Source: Piezodorus guildinii
Taxonomy: Eukaryota; Arthropoda; Insecta; Hemiptera; Pentatomidae
Direction: 5' to 3'
Assembly (NCBI GenBank): GCA_023052935.1
Contig: CM041293.1
Location: 51,138,725 to 51,202,724 of the forward strand
DNA length: 64,000 bases
Shown here piece after piece: positions 40,240 to 51,355 of the stretch; within the stretch, counting starts at the first letter, position 1; every line of letters starts with the position of its first letter. A program made the position numbers and the translations under genes. Under the pieces are notes generated by a model. It had not been told where the DNA came from. It searched no databases and saw only the letters and a list, made by a program, of their open reading frames with translations.

Positions 40240-40560
40240 CAATTCCGATTATTAAATAATTAGGATCGGGATTATTCGCCGGCGTCAGGTGGCGCTCAAG
40301 GCGATAAAAACATTTATAAAGGGGAAGGCTGTTTAATTTCCAGGCCTTTGGAGTGCTCTCCAGCGGGAACTAATGAACCTCCTGGAGATCATAAATAGCA
40401 ACTGTTTCAAAGGGAGCTGTGTCTGACACGATATTGACAGGCAACAATTCAAAGGAACCATATCGCACAATAGGCCCCGTTTCCTAAGCAACCCTTTAGT
40501 ATTTTATTCATAACAGTTAACAGCTCGATAAAGCAGGGCTTTTCTTCTTTAGGGGGTATC
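40240..40560. promoter_or_regulatory. GC-richer unique island, candidate regulatory DNA
   Basis: Contains Otx/Bicoid-like ggattatt, caudal/Hox-like cataaatagc and acatttataaagg words, TGACAGG, and cgataaaaacattta. No ORF is supported. Candidate conserved non-coding element, by inference. Confidence 0.3.
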
Positions 40561-40895
40561 CGAGGAGTTTTACTCAACCTAAGTCTTGGGAAGGAATAAG
40601 GTATTCGATTAATCGGTATTCGGATACCTCTGAATACAAATAATCACCTAAGTATAGAAATGAAAATTAATTCTTGAACAAAAAGCTACAATCCATACAC
40701 TGTTTATTTTCACTATCTGTTGACATCGCTGCAGTTCACTGTACGTCTGAAACCTCAGATTTATAAGGCCACTATCAGACCTAACCTGCCATTGGTGCAC
40801 TAATGTTTCACCGTCTTATTATGTAGAGTTATCAGAACTCCGTCCTCCAGCGGATCGTCTGTATACAGACTCGCCGAAGAAAGGGACTCTGCAGA
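40561..40895. other. Intergenic
   Basis: Mixed composition; no gene or repeat recognised. Confidence 0.35.
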
Positions 40896-41000
40896 CTAAA
40901 ACCATCTTATTTTGAAAGGGTGAAAAATGGTTTCACCCATCCAGTTAAGTTTGAGGCAAAAGGTTATAGATGCAGCTACCACATGAGTGAACTTACGTTC
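40896..41000 (+). repeat. Unclassified short interspersed repeat (with 41405)
   Basis: Shares ccatccagttaagttt, aggcaaaaggttatagatgc and agctaccac with 41430..41490 (ccatctagttaacttt, ggggaaagcctacagttgc, agcttacca). Possibly part of another SINE family; class unknown. Confidence 0.4.
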
Positions 41001-41339
41001 GACTTAAAATAACTCAGAGATTGACAAAAAAACTAATTAGCCACTGTTCTAACTAAAAAAAAAAAAAATACATATATAATGTTTAAAATGAATCTTCGGC
41101 TAATATGGGTACTAGAGTAACTTACTATAATAGCTTTTGGTAACTTGATAATAAAATAATAAAAGGTTTCCAAAATATTGGATACTACAATAAGAAAAAT
41201 AAAATCAAAAGAAAAGTAATTCTTCGAATTTCCATTATTCTTTTTAAGACTCTGAAGATATCTTCAAACCAATTATTAATTTTAAAACAAAAGTATGCAT
41301 CCTTTATTTCGAAGAAAGAATTAAATGTAATTTCTCATG
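41001..41339. other. AT-rich intergenic DNA
   Basis: No feature recognised. Confidence 0.4.
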
Positions 41340-41500
41340 GGTCTCCTATGCTAAGCAAACATAATACCTTTCTATGACCAGGATTCGAACCCGGGAGATC
41401 GTCCTAGGATTTTTTTAAAGGTTTCCTCCCATCTAGTTAACTTTAGGGGAAAGCCTACAGTTGCAGCTTACCATAAACAGTGGACTTAGGAATGCAAGAC
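41340..41500. repeat. tRNA-like/SINE-like sequence and repeat copy
   Basis: The segment accaggattcgaacccggg (41380..41398) is a B-box-like sequence whose complement reads gggttcgaatcctgg. It is followed by gatcgtcctaggattttttt, as in SINE family B, and then by the block shared with 40896. No complete tRNA fold is possible. Confidence 0.4.
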
Positions 41501-41529
41501 TATATCTATTGCATTGTTTTACAATAGTT

Positions 41530-41640
41530 ATACCTAGGTAACGTCAATGAAAAGGAGGATTTCCTGTAACTCTTAATCAAAAATTTTCACGATCGCAATA
41601 CTTTCTCTATTAATGGTAATTGGTATGGTAGGTATGTGTA
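41530..41640 (+). repeat. R1 repeat, 3' fragment
   Basis: Ends in cgatcgcaatactttct (41590..41606), then a short AT-rich segment and ggtaggta, as in the other R1 copies. Confidence 0.55.
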
Positions 41641-42379
41641 ATTAAAAACATTGAAGTTATTTTCAACGTTGAGCATTTTATCGACTTAACTATTTCCCTC
41701 TTGTAAGGTTATTGCACTTGAAACAATACAAATTCCTTTCTTCACTGCAAGCCAGAAACTTCTTGGGTTACACTTTACTTAAGTACACTTTAATACACAA
41801 GTATTTGTTTTTTCCAGATTAAAAAAAAAAAAAAGTTTTCATGACTATCGTTAGTCCTAATCAAGATATCAATAAAGCCCGCAGGACAAAAATAAATAGG
41901 CTCTAATATCAAGATTTTTAATTCCTAATCAAAATAAAGAAATCGTAAGGACCAAGAGCATAGAACAACAGATACCACAAGATATTACACGTAGACCCTT
42001 CAGCTCTATGTTATAATGAGTACTGTCCAAATGATATAATGCTCATAACCTCCCAATGATTTACAACATGGGCATTACATTCCAAAAATATTCCAATCAC
42101 ATACTTTTGGTGAGGGCATCACACGATTTTTACTCACCTTCACTGTTAAAATCAATTTCAGAACTTTTAAAATAAGCTAGAATCGAAAAAAAATTGAAAA
42201 CATTAAATCGAGTTCCGATGAAAATATGAGTTTCAGATTACACAAGCTAACAATATATATTTTTATCAACAATAATCCATGTTTATGACTATTACGTTTT
42301 TCTGGAATTCCATTCACATTTTTGTGATAAATAAAATTCTTTCTTAAAGCTTCTAATTTAACGTGTCAATATACATTTA
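41641..42379. other. AT-rich intergenic DNA
   Basis: No gene or repeat recognised. Confidence 0.4.
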
Positions 42380-42900
42380 TTATCACTAGGCAATATTGGG
42401 CTGATAGATGGAAATGGAAAATGAATTCAATCAAAGATTTATTTATCGACTTTCACACTCAATCATGGGGATTGTCCAGCAGTCCATTTCGAGGATAAAT
42501 CTATTCCAATATCAGAAGAAGTACGATATTTGGGACTGTACTTAGACAAAAGACTGACATGGAGACCCACATTAGACTTAAAAGACAACAGCTGAACAGA
42601 CGATTTGGTTACAATCCGTTGCTTGAAAAGATCAAAATTATCCGTGAACACCAAAATTACTATTTACAAAGTACTGATCAAACCATTGCGGAATATGGGA
42701 TAGAGCTAAAGGGATCTGCCAAAAACTCCACATACAAAACATTTAGTCCCTTCAATCGAAAATATTGCGAAAAATCGTGGATGCACCGTTTTATGTAACC
42801 AACGAATCAATTCACTAGGACTTGGACATACTTCACAGTTTCAGACAAAGCCACAGAATATTATAAAAGATTTTTGACAGGCTGACTTACAACATGAACC
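42380..42900 (+). pseudogene. Jockey-type LINE fragment
   Basis: Reads FRG-stop-IYSNIRRSTIFGTVLRQ in one frame (the IRYLG-LDRRLTW region) and METHIRLKRQQLNRRFGY in the next. A degenerate W-G-I-E-L-x-G-S-A and a VTNESIH-like block follow. Several frame changes; dead copy without the catalytic core. Confidence 0.65.
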
Positions 42901-42999
42901 CATCGGCCCAAACACTTAAATCCAATATATATATCACTATTCTTATGTTCAGAAAAACAAAATTAACTAAAAAAAATATTTTTCGGTCTTTTCTCCTTT

Positions 43000-43405
43000 A
43001 GTGCGTCATCGAATTCGTTCAACTTGTATATTAAGCAGTTTTTTATCTAATAAGCTAATAAGATGATATGTTATTTTTTTTCGTATCTACAAAATACAAA
43101 GTACTTTAGGGGAAGTAAATTTAAAATCTCGGCATTTACGCCCTATAGGAATTTTCAATTAGAATGAAACCTACATGATATGAAAGCCCGTTCAATCTTA
43201 CATCGATTTAGAGAGGTTAAACGAAATCTTTAATGCAGTTTTTGAGTAAATCTTGAAAATATGCAAATTTTTTTTTTTTTTTGTGCTTGACTTGGTTATT
43301 AAAACTCAGGTGACCCTAAAATGAGTACTTCCGCTGTAAACTGGAATTCGAATTTTTTAACGATTGCAATACTTTCCCTCACTAATTTCATATTTCTACT
43401 TTATA
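43000..43405 (+). repeat. R1 interspersed repeat, long copy
   Basis: Has the 5' blocks cgaattcgttcaactt, tctacaaaatacaaagtac, ggggaagtaaatttaaaat, ctcggcatttacgccct and the 3' blocks aaactcaggtgaccctaaaa, ccgctgtaaactggaattcg, cgattgcaatactttccctc (43361..43380). A T run interrupts it at about 43268..43282. Confidence 0.65.
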
Positions 43406-43690
43406 TTTAATATGTATGTGAAAATAATTATGAAAACGGGTACTATACAGGTAGGGCAACTACTGCCTTTAAGGGCGGTGAGGAGAAACGTTTTCTCAGG
43501 AGTCGCAAGGGCTGTCAGAGTGCCAAGTGTTAACTGCTGTTTCCACTCAAATTGCCCCATTAGTCGAGATTGGTATCGGCAGGGAGAGCGTTACCAACAC
43601 CTGGGCCTGTCTGCATAAGTAGATGTCTCCGGAGCGGGTAATACTGCTCGTCTCCGGCCGCAATAGCATTAACATATAATGCCGAATGAA
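43406..43690. promoter_or_regulatory. GC-richer unique island, candidate regulatory DNA
   Basis: Mixed composition with cgtctccggccgcaatagc at its end and no supported ORF. Candidate non-coding conserved DNA, by inference. Confidence 0.25.
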
Positions 43691-44064
43691 AACAAATAAA
43701 AACTCGAAAAAAAATATTGGAAACAAATAAAAAGAAAATGAAAATAGATTCATAGAACACTAGGAACACAGTATCCTTAGTCCAAATTTCGGTCGACATA
43801 AGGAAGCCATCAGAAGGGCCGTTCGAAACAAAACTACAACTATCAATTATATTAATATCCCTCTTTATATATACGTTTATTATATTCTAAAATACAGTAG
43901 TTTTGATTTATTATTTCTAATAATGAACATTTGTAATTTGCCAACAAAAATATTTGACCTCTCCCCCTCATAATTTGAGGGCTTACTCATCGAGATAAAA
44001 TGAAAAAAAATAATGCCGTAATATAGATATTAGAAAATAATGAACCATTGTGTAAGAATTGTAG

Positions 44065-44098
<34 letters not shown>

Positions 44099-44794
44099 TT
44101 ACAACTTAATTTACTATAAACTTGTTAACTGTCATTGAGAGAAGTTTTGATTTCTCTTAGACATAACTATCTAAGTATTCTAAAAAATAGTGTATGAGGA
44201 ACTTAACGAATTGAATTTTTTTTTAAATACTACATATAAACATTACATGAGAATTAATTTTATTTCATGTAACATTATTGTGGGATTCGTACATAAAAAA
44301 TCTTCAAATCCTTATTAAGTAGAATTTATTACAAAGTAGCTGCCGTAAACTAGAGCAACTACTATCTACATTTTTATAATACAATTTTATTATGATTCAC
44401 ATAATTAATTAAATGTTGAAGTATATACACTCTTAATTGATACTGGTATGACGATCTTAAGAAGAAGGATGTTGCGAGGTCGGTTACGGCAACTGGCTTG
44501 ATTAATAAATTATTTATTAATTACGAAGGAAACAAACTTTAAATATAACAAATATTCTCCCTAAAAATATAAATCACACATTTCTAGCAGATATGGTGAA
44601 GGATAGACAATGGTATTTAAGTACCTTCAGTACTATGACATTTAAGTTATTATGATTAGTACAGAAATTTATTTTCTAAACAATTTTAAATTATCAACAA
44701 GAAAAAATAACAAATCAATTATTCCAATAAATGTTTTCTAATAAAAGAACAGAACAAAAAACACATATTTAAAAAAGAAATTAATTTTTATAAT
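43691..44794. other. AT-rich intergenic DNA with long T run
   Basis: Includes a poly(T) run at about 44066..44096. No gene recognised. Confidence 0.45.
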
Positions 44795-45335
44795 GTTAAC
44801 AATCCTTCTATTCCCAAGGTTGCAGGTTCGAACCCTGTAGAACACCATAGTATTTTTTAAAGTGAGTAAAACATTCTTAGCTATGCCGACCTTCGGAGGA
44901 GACGTAAACGAACCTGTGCGATGTCAGGTACTCGTTAAAGATCCTTAAACCTGGACAGAGGGATCACTTGTAGCAGGGTGGTTAGCATAACAGCCTCCTA
45001 TACCGAAGGTAACTGGTTCAAACACGCAGTTGGTCCTAGGATTTTTTAATGAGAGTAAAAAATCCTTAGTTATGCCGTCCTTCGGAGGGAACGTTAAAAG
45101 GTGGTCCCGAGCCTGTGCGATTTCAGGTACTCGTTAAAGATCCCTATCCTAATAAAACCTGGATAGGCAAAATTTAGGCTCCTATTGTAGCATTGTCCGA
45201 TTAGCCATAGTAGCATAAAGTGACGTTAAATAAATAAACAAACAAACAAACCTGGACAGACACAATTTAGGACTCTCACGGTAGCATCATCAGATTAGCT
45301 ATTGTATTATAAATGTAACGTTGAAGAAACAAATG
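44795..45335 (+). mobile_element. SINE family B copy 1, split by insertion of copy 2
   Basis: The outer copy runs 44795..44958 (ggttcgaaccctgtag B box, gtgcgatgtcaggtactc, cgttaaagatcct) and resumes at about 45260 with acacaatttaggactctc, gcatcatcagattagct and a tail of aacaaatgaatg. The interrupting copy lies between duplicated aaacctggacaga (44947..44959 and 45248..45260). Confidence 0.85.
44960..45247 (+). mobile_element. SINE family B copy 2, inserted in copy 1
   Basis: The most complete family-B copy: tRNA-like head gggatcacttgtagcagg and gtggttagcataacagcc, B-box-like ggttcaaac, body taggattttttaatgagag, tatgccgtccttcggaggg, gagcctgtgcgatttcag, the tail block attagccatagtagcataaagtgac, and (aaac)n at the end. 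Confidence 0.85.
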
Positions 45336-45745
45336 AATGTAATGCATTTATCTTTCGCATACTATTAACGAACTTCGTAGTTTCGTTAACATGAATACTG
45401 TCCGTACAGTAGATACTAAAACCTGTTCTTTGTTTTTATTTTGCCTTTTTGTTAACTGTTTACAGATGTGCTTACCTAATGATTTGCACGAAACGCGCTT
45501 TTTCAGAACTAATCTCTGCCCAAGTCGTTCTAATTATAACATTGTAGCCATTTTAACGCAATTTTGCTCTATATTTTTATTTATTAAAATCTATGCGTTT
45601 TATGGTCATAACAGAAAAAAAAAAAAAACTTAACTAACTATTCTTTCATTTTTATACACTCTAAATAGTATCCTTTTGTATTCCATTTTTCTATTAATTT
45701 TAAGTAAATTTTTGGTTTTTATATTTTATTATGTTGAATATATAC

Positions 45746-45747
<2 letters not shown>
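45336..45747. other. AT-rich intergenic DNA
   Basis: No gene recognised; the 80-codon frame here is not credible. Confidence 0.4.

Positions 45748-45810
<63 letters not shown>
45748..45810. repeat. (TA)n microsatellite
   Basis: About 62 bp of alternating TA. Confidence 0.95.
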
Positions 45811-45812
<2 letters not shown>

Positions 45813-46417
45813 GCTAGTTGATGAAACACAATGATATTCGTCGCATAAATATACTCTAAATAATATTCGGAAAATACTTCCATTTCATTGTTGTTAATTC
45901 CTGAATCTAGCCTAAGAATCCTTGTTAATCTTTATTCTTGGCACAGGATTTCCGTTTCGATCTGCTTGAAGTCTTTCTTTCTTAATCTCTAGAGTAAACA
46001 AAAACGCTCCGATTGACTCGGCTTCTGGATGAGTTATGCTTATTTTCAAAGAGAACACACCGCTTAGACAAACCCCTGAGAGACAAGACAAAGCTATACA
46101 TCAAGGCACTACCTAGGGGCTTTAGCAGCAATTTACTGGGTCCTATTTCCGTCACGGTAACAAATTACCTTACTTCAAAATAAACAGTTACTTGATCCCT
46201 TAGAAAAGAAGTAGGCTTAAGGAGCGTTTTGTCAAATCCGAAAAAAAGAGAACCTGCCATAGAAACAATGATGAATAACTCTAAAACAAAAATTCTGTTT
46301 AATTTTTTTTTTTTTTAAATAATAAAAATATATAACTTGACTATCAGTCGATCAGTTACTATTTTAACTATTTTCATTTACAAAGTATAAAATATTGTTA
46401 TTTGTTTAATCATTTAA
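45811..46417. other. Intergenic with a GC-richer patch (45930..46250)
   Basis: No coding structure or repeat identity recognised in the patch. Confidence 0.35.
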
Positions 46418-46605
46418 CATCACTATAATGTTACTATGGCTAATCAGACGATGCTACAGTAAGATTCCTTTGCCTGTCCAGGTTTTATTAGGGTAGGAAT
46501 CATTAACGAGTACCTGACATCGCACAGGCTCCGGACCACTATTTTACGTCACCATTGAAGGTCGGTATAACTAAGGATTTTTCATTCCCATTAAAACATA
46601 TGACT
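46418..46605 (-). mobile_element. SINE family B, 5'-truncated copy
   Basis: Minus strand: ttagttataccgaccttc, gagcctgtgcgatgtcagg, ctcgttaatgattcctac, aaacctggacaggcaaag, and the tail block gattagccatagtaacattatag. The tRNA-like head is missing. Confidence 0.8.
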
Positions 46606-48179
46606 AAATATATTGTTATTTAATGCCAGATCCTGATTTTATACTGCCAATCTATACATAAAATACTGATAAAAACACGTTTTATATTATAGACACAATC
46701 GTTTAAAATAAAATATGAAATAATCAAGAATAGAAATAGCCATGAATCGTTGTTTTAGATATTAGAAATAAGTTCTTATTTGTTCTAATACTGATTTTTC
46801 TTCTTTTTGGTCGTTTAAAATAGCATTAAGAAACTAATACCTATTAAAAGTGTTTACATGGAAATCTGAACACAAACAACGATGTATACCAAATACGATT
46901 TTTTTTTATATGTATACGTTAAAAACATCGTATCTTATGATGGTCCGGTTAAGGTGATTTTGCTTTCATGTATTTATAAAGTTGATTGTATTTAAAACGA
47001 TTACTTATAATTTTTCAGGAGATGTAGTTATTCAAAAACAATATTTTTTCAAGGTCTAGATATAATTTTGTTTTCATCAACTTTAGAAAGATTTTTAGTA
47101 AACCCTGATGACAACCAGCCATTTTTCTGATAGAGCGATTAAAGTGGGAGAGAATGGTAATTTATAAATATATATTTATTTTAACCATCTAAAGTAGGAA
47201 ATTATTGGGAGTATCTTATGTTAGTGTGTAACGAAAAGAACTTTCTATATAAAAATATCCTTTTTATTAAAATTCACGTAAGAATATATAAAAATACAAA
47301 AAAATATTTTATAAACTGTGAATATTATATTGAGGAGATAAAGTAAGTAAAACTTAATTTATTATGTCAACATTTTGGCCTAAATTTTAGGCCATCTTCA
47401 GGGCTAACGTATGGAGAAGGTCACAAATATGTATATCACAATATTCTTACATCATTACTTCAATAAAAAAGTTAGTACCTTATTTCATACAGCAGATTTA
47501 TTATCAAGATTAAGAATACAAAATAAGGATAGATATTAATTTTAAAGAATTATTTACGCTTAAAAGGATTATTTTGAATATTACAAAAATGTTCTTTATA
47601 ACATAGGACTACCTCACAGCAAACAAGCATGTGTGTACCTGCTTCCAGTGATAACTTATCTCTTCAAAAGTTATCTTCGAATCCCATCCCTTGGATGCTG
47701 TCTCACACACTTTTAGTTATGTAAAAAGGCTGAGAAAAAACATCCCTTGAAAGGTATGAAAGTACATGGCTTCGAATAAGAAATATAACAACAATACGCC
47801 CGTGGGTGTTAAAATCTTCCTTAAAGGTAGACGTAGCCTTGGTTTCATGAAAAGTGATGTGGTCATAAGACCATTATATGCAAAGAAGGTCATAAATAGT
47901 TCATTTAAATAACATTTTAATTAGTACGAAGGGGTTCGCATAGTTATTTTCTGCACTTAAACCATAGTTGAACGTACGAATTACTGTTCACAAATGGAAT
48001 CCTACAGTATTATCAGCTAGTCAAGTTGATGTCTCAATCCGCCTGTAATGAATTGAAAACAAGACAAAAAAGAAGTAGTTGTATGGTTCTCCGAGACAAG
48101 GATACGACAACAGTTAGAATGATAATTAATTTTCAGTTTTGTAAACATTTATACTGGAGTTCTGACACTGGCCAGATCC
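46606..48179. other. Intergenic, AT-rich, with one hammerhead-like motif
   Basis: Apart from the motif at 47366..47404, no gene or repeat is recognised. 47620..47960 is slightly GC-richer. Confidence 0.4.
47366..47404 (-). ncRNA. Hammerhead-like motif, strongly degenerate
   Basis: Minus strand: CTGAAGA, stem TGGCC...GGCCA around taaaattta, then AAAATGTTGAC. The order is that of CUGAUGA, stem II, GAAA and GTT, but both core boxes are altered and helix I is not paired. It is probably a fossil of the same element type as 32565 and 9982. Confidence 0.3.
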
Positions 48180-48455
48180 TCCAATAATTAAGTTTGTTTG
48201 TATGATATTTATTTTTTTTCCAACTTTGTATTTTTTACACAGGTTGTTGTTTTGATTTGTTTGTTGTCTCTTTTATGTTTAATTAATTGTTATTGTTTTG
48301 TATATATTTTAATTTATGCATTTCCGATTTTATGTAATTTGACTTTATCATTATTTTCTGTATATATTGTATGAATGTGTATCACATCACTATTACTACT
48401 TTTCATTATGAAACAAATTGTAATAAATCTCAATAAATAAAAAAAATAATAATAA
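48180..48455 (+). mobile_element. LINE 3' UTR end with A-rich tail
   Basis: The block gtaatttgactttatcatt, attttctgtatatatt, tgaatgtgtatcacatcact, attgtaataaatctcaataaa matches 23036..23170 and, inverted, 16416..16530. The preceding T/G-rich part is the 3' UTR. No coding part is recognisable. Confidence 0.6.
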
Positions 48456-48559
48456 AAAAAATCAGTTTAGTTTGATAGGGTACGTTAATACAAATACTTT
48501 TGGTGGCTATGAATTGTAGATAGATATTATTTATATCTCCAGGGATGAGGGTGTAGCAT

Positions 48560-48660
48560 CTAGGAAATTTAAAAGGTTATACAACGCGGAATTTAGTAGG
48601 AAGCTCTTAAATTTATAGCATCACAAAGGCTCGAAAGTAATTTCCAAAAAAGTTAACACG
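48560..48660 (+). pseudogene. Very decayed RTE 3' fragment
   Basis: Contains aaaaggttatacaacgcgg, aatttagtaggaagctctt and atagcatcacaaaggctcg, which track the RTE segment (aggttgcacaacgcggaatt ... gatagcatcgcggagactc) with a deletion in between. Confidence 0.5.
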
Positions 48661-48981
48661 CTATGCGCCAACTAGTTCGGGATTTTAGTGATAGACCGAG
48701 ATCAAGGTGGAATAATTATATTAAGATCCTTCTTCTGATGTTGGGGGTTTAGACAGTGATCATTGGACCGATCTATAAAGGCAAAAATTGGTAGTATCAG
48801 TTTCGAATTGTCCTGTTCGCTTTGATCATTATTTTTTAAATTATTATTTATAAAAGGCGCAAAAAAAAAAACTGAAATGATTTAATTAAGATAAAATATA
48901 TAGTTAGTTATAGGTGTGTAATGTTTAAAACTCATCGCTGTTCAACGATTGAGGTAGTCCTTTTATGAAATTTAAATTAAG
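48661..48981. other. Intergenic
   Basis: No feature recognised. Confidence 0.4.
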
Positions 48982-51355
48982 TATATTTTTAGCCTCGCGC
49001 GGATCTCATTACCGCGTATGGGGAGCGTCCCACGGGTGGCGGATGTGGGGATGGTCGGTGGAATTTCCTCGGAAGCGTGGACATCGCCGGATGGACATAC
49101 TCGTAATCAAATAGATCATATTTTAGTACAAAACAGATGGCAAAGTAGCATAATTAACGTGAGATCGTATCGTGGTGCAGAATGCGGATCTGATCATGAA
49201 TTAGTAATCGCGAAACTTCGACAAAAACTAAATACAAAAAAGAGAACACCGAACTATATTCATCCCGAGAATTTTGATGTTGTTAAATTGAACAACCCCG
49301 AAATTAGAAAACAATTCGCGATAGAAGTAAAAAATAGGTTCGATGCTTTGGAATCTTCAGACGAGGGAAACGAAGATGTAAACAAATTGTGGGAAGGGAT
49401 CAGGGATAATATTAAAGAGGTCGGTAACTTATGTCTTGGGAAAATCGAAAATAAAAAGAACAAACCTTGGTTCGACAGGGATTGTCAAAATATGTGTGAA
49501 AAAAGAAAAACCGCTAAACTGAATTCCTTAAATAATCCAAGCGATAATAATGTGGCTTACTTTCGGTTAGTAAAAACCGAAACTTCAAAATTCTTAAAAA
49601 ATAAGAAAAGAGAGTATCTTAAAGGCAAAATAATAGAAATAGAAAAACACAGAAGCGAAAATAACGTAAGAGAGATGTACAAAGGTATAAACAAATCGCG
49701 TAAAAGATTTGAACCTGTATTGAATGGGGTTAAAGATGCGAATAACAACATAATTGCGGATCCGACTGAGATATTAAATACATTTAAACAACACTTTGAC
49801 GGCATTCTAAATACGGAAAATAATAATCAATCTCCTCCCTCTGAATACCAGAGCGCTGAACCATGGGTAGACGCACCGAGTAAAGAGGAAGTTGAAATGG
49901 CGATAGGAAAATTAAAACGGTATAAAGCTGCAGGAAATGATAATATCACGAGTGAATTAATCAAAGCGTGTGGAGAAGCGGGCGTTTCCAAATTACATGT
50001 TTTAGTTAAAAAGATCTGGGAAAATGAAAAAATACCCGAAGAATGGAAAGAATCAATACTTATTCCGATTCACAAAAAAGGACCGAGGACGGATTGTAAC
50101 AACTATCGTGGGATCTCTCTTCTCCCAGTATGCTATAAAATATTCTCGTCAATACTAACTAGCCGAATCACGGAATACGCTGAGGAAATTATCGGAGACT
50201 ACCAATGTGGTTTTAGGCGGAATCGCTCGACTATTGATCAAATATTTTCCTTACGTCAAATATTAGAGAAGAAACTGGAATACAACGGTGTAGTCCATCA
50301 ACTTTATATAGATTTTAAAAAGGCTTATGATTCCATAGACCGTCAGAAGCTATATAACATCATGATTGAACAGGGGATACCTAAAAAGTTAGTAAACCTA
50401 GTAGAGATGTGTTTGTCGGAAACATTTCATAAAGTTAGAATCGGTCACAATTACTCCGAGAGATTTAAGGTGCGATCGGGTTTGAAACAGGGTGACTCCC
50501 TTTCACCTGTTTTGTTTAATATAGCCTTACAATATGTTATAGAAAAGGTGATGAGTACCGAGAAAGGCTTACATATGGGTGACAAGATTCCGGTTTTGGG
50601 GTATGCCGATGATTTGGTACTACTAGGTGAAGACACAGAAACTATACAACTAAATACAAGTGTGTTAATAAAAACCGGTAAACAAATAGGTCTCGAATTA
50701 AATACCGATAAGACGAAATATATGATTAGTTGCAGAAATGGTGGCGATCTTGATGATATTAATATTTCAGGTCATACTTTTGAACACATAGAGAAATTCA
50801 AGTATTTAGGTTCAATGATAACAAGAAAAAATGAAATCCAGGAAGAAATAAAGTCCCGGTTAAAGGTGGGAAATGCGTGTTATTATTCGGTTGGTAAATT
50901 GCTTAGCTCGCGGCTTCTGTCTAAAAACTTAAAGGTTAGAACTTATAAAACTATTATTCTTCCAACGGTTCTTTACGGATGCGAAACGTGGCCGCTTACT
51001 TTGAAGAGAGATGAGGCCACTGGGGAGTTTAGAAGGTTGCACAACGCGGAATTGCGGAGTTTGAACCCTGTGAATATAATTGAGTTGATAGCATCGCGGA
51101 GACTCAAATGGGCGCGTAAAGTTGTTGGGCTTAATGAGGAACGGATTCCGAGAAAGTTGGTATTCGCTGAACCGAATGGTAGGCGTCCGAAAGGTAGGCC
51201 GAAGCGTCGATGGGAGGATTGCATTAAGGCTGATCTCGGGGGCTTGGGCTTGACCGGCGAACATTGGACGAGTCTGTGCAGGCGAAGTTTGGTGGTATCG
51301 GCATCGAACCTTCGGGTTCGGTAAGCCTATTATTATTATTATTATATATTTTTAG
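48982..51355 (+). mobile_element. RTE copy 2, internally deleted
   Basis: Flanked by tatatttttag at 48982..48992 and 51345..51355. It begins at the same 5' base as copy 1 (cctcgcgcgg, 48993) and ends with the (TTA)n tail. Relative to copy 1 it lacks about 830 bp (corresponding to 19380..20209), joining the 5' UTR directly to codon 235, and it lacks 60 bp near the C-terminus. Confidence 0.95.
49018..51324 (+). CDS. RTE ORF variant, endonuclease-deleted, reverse transcriptase open
   Basis: The 768-codon frame starts at an ATG that lies in the 5' UTR and does not exist in copy 1: copy 2 has cgcgtatgggg where copy 1 has cgcgttgggg. The 830-bp deletion puts this ATG in frame with residue 235 of the normal protein (junction SSEAWTSPDG). 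Lost are residues 1..234, including the Asn45, Glu74 and Asp178 endonuclease residues; NQIDHI and SDHE remain. The reverse transcriptase is complete (PIHKKG, NYRGISLLP, FKKAYDSI, GLKQGDSLSP, YADD). A second, in-frame deletion removes 20 residues, from DEQRLKVFENK to IFGPK, before RDEATGEFRR. No stop interrupts it. It would be unable to nick DNA by itself. Whether it is translated is unknown. It may simply be too young to have acquired stops. Confidence 0.8.
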   Translation: MGSVPRVADVGMVGGISSEAWTSPDGHTRNQIDHILVQNRWQSSIINVRSYRGAECGSDHELVIAKLRQKLNTKKRTPNYIHPENFDVVKLNNPEIRKQFAIEVKNRFDALESSDEGNEDVNKLWEGIRDNIKEVGNLCLGKIENKKNKPWFDRDCQNMCEKRKTAKLNSLNNPSDNNVAYFRLVKTETSKFLKNKKREYLKGKIIEIEKHRSENNVREMYKGINKSRKRFEPVLNGVKDANNNIIADPTEILNTFKQHFDGILNTENNNQSPPSEYQSAEPWVDAPSKEEVEMAIGKLKRYKAAGNDNITSELIKACGEAGVSKLHVLVKKIWENEKIPEEWKESILIPIHKKGPRTDCNNYRGISLLPVCYKIFSSILTSRITEYAEEIIGDYQCGFRRNRSTIDQIFSLRQILEKKLEYNGVVHQLYIDFKKAYDSIDRQKLYNIMIEQGIPKKLVNLVEMCLSETFHKVRIGHNYSERFKVRSGLKQGDSLSPVLFNIALQYVIEKVMSTEKGLHMGDKIPVLGYADDLVLLGEDTETIQLNTSVLIKTGKQIGLELNTDKTKYMISCRNGGDLDDINISGHTFEHIEKFKYLGSMITRKNEIQEEIKSRLKVGNACYYSVGKLLSSRLLSKNLKVRTYKTIILPTVLYGCETWPLTLKRDEATGEFRRLHNAELRSLNPVNIIELIASRRLKWARKVVGLNEERIPRKLVFAEPNGRRPKGRPKRRWEDCIKADLGGLGLTGEHWTSLCRRSLVVSASNLRVR

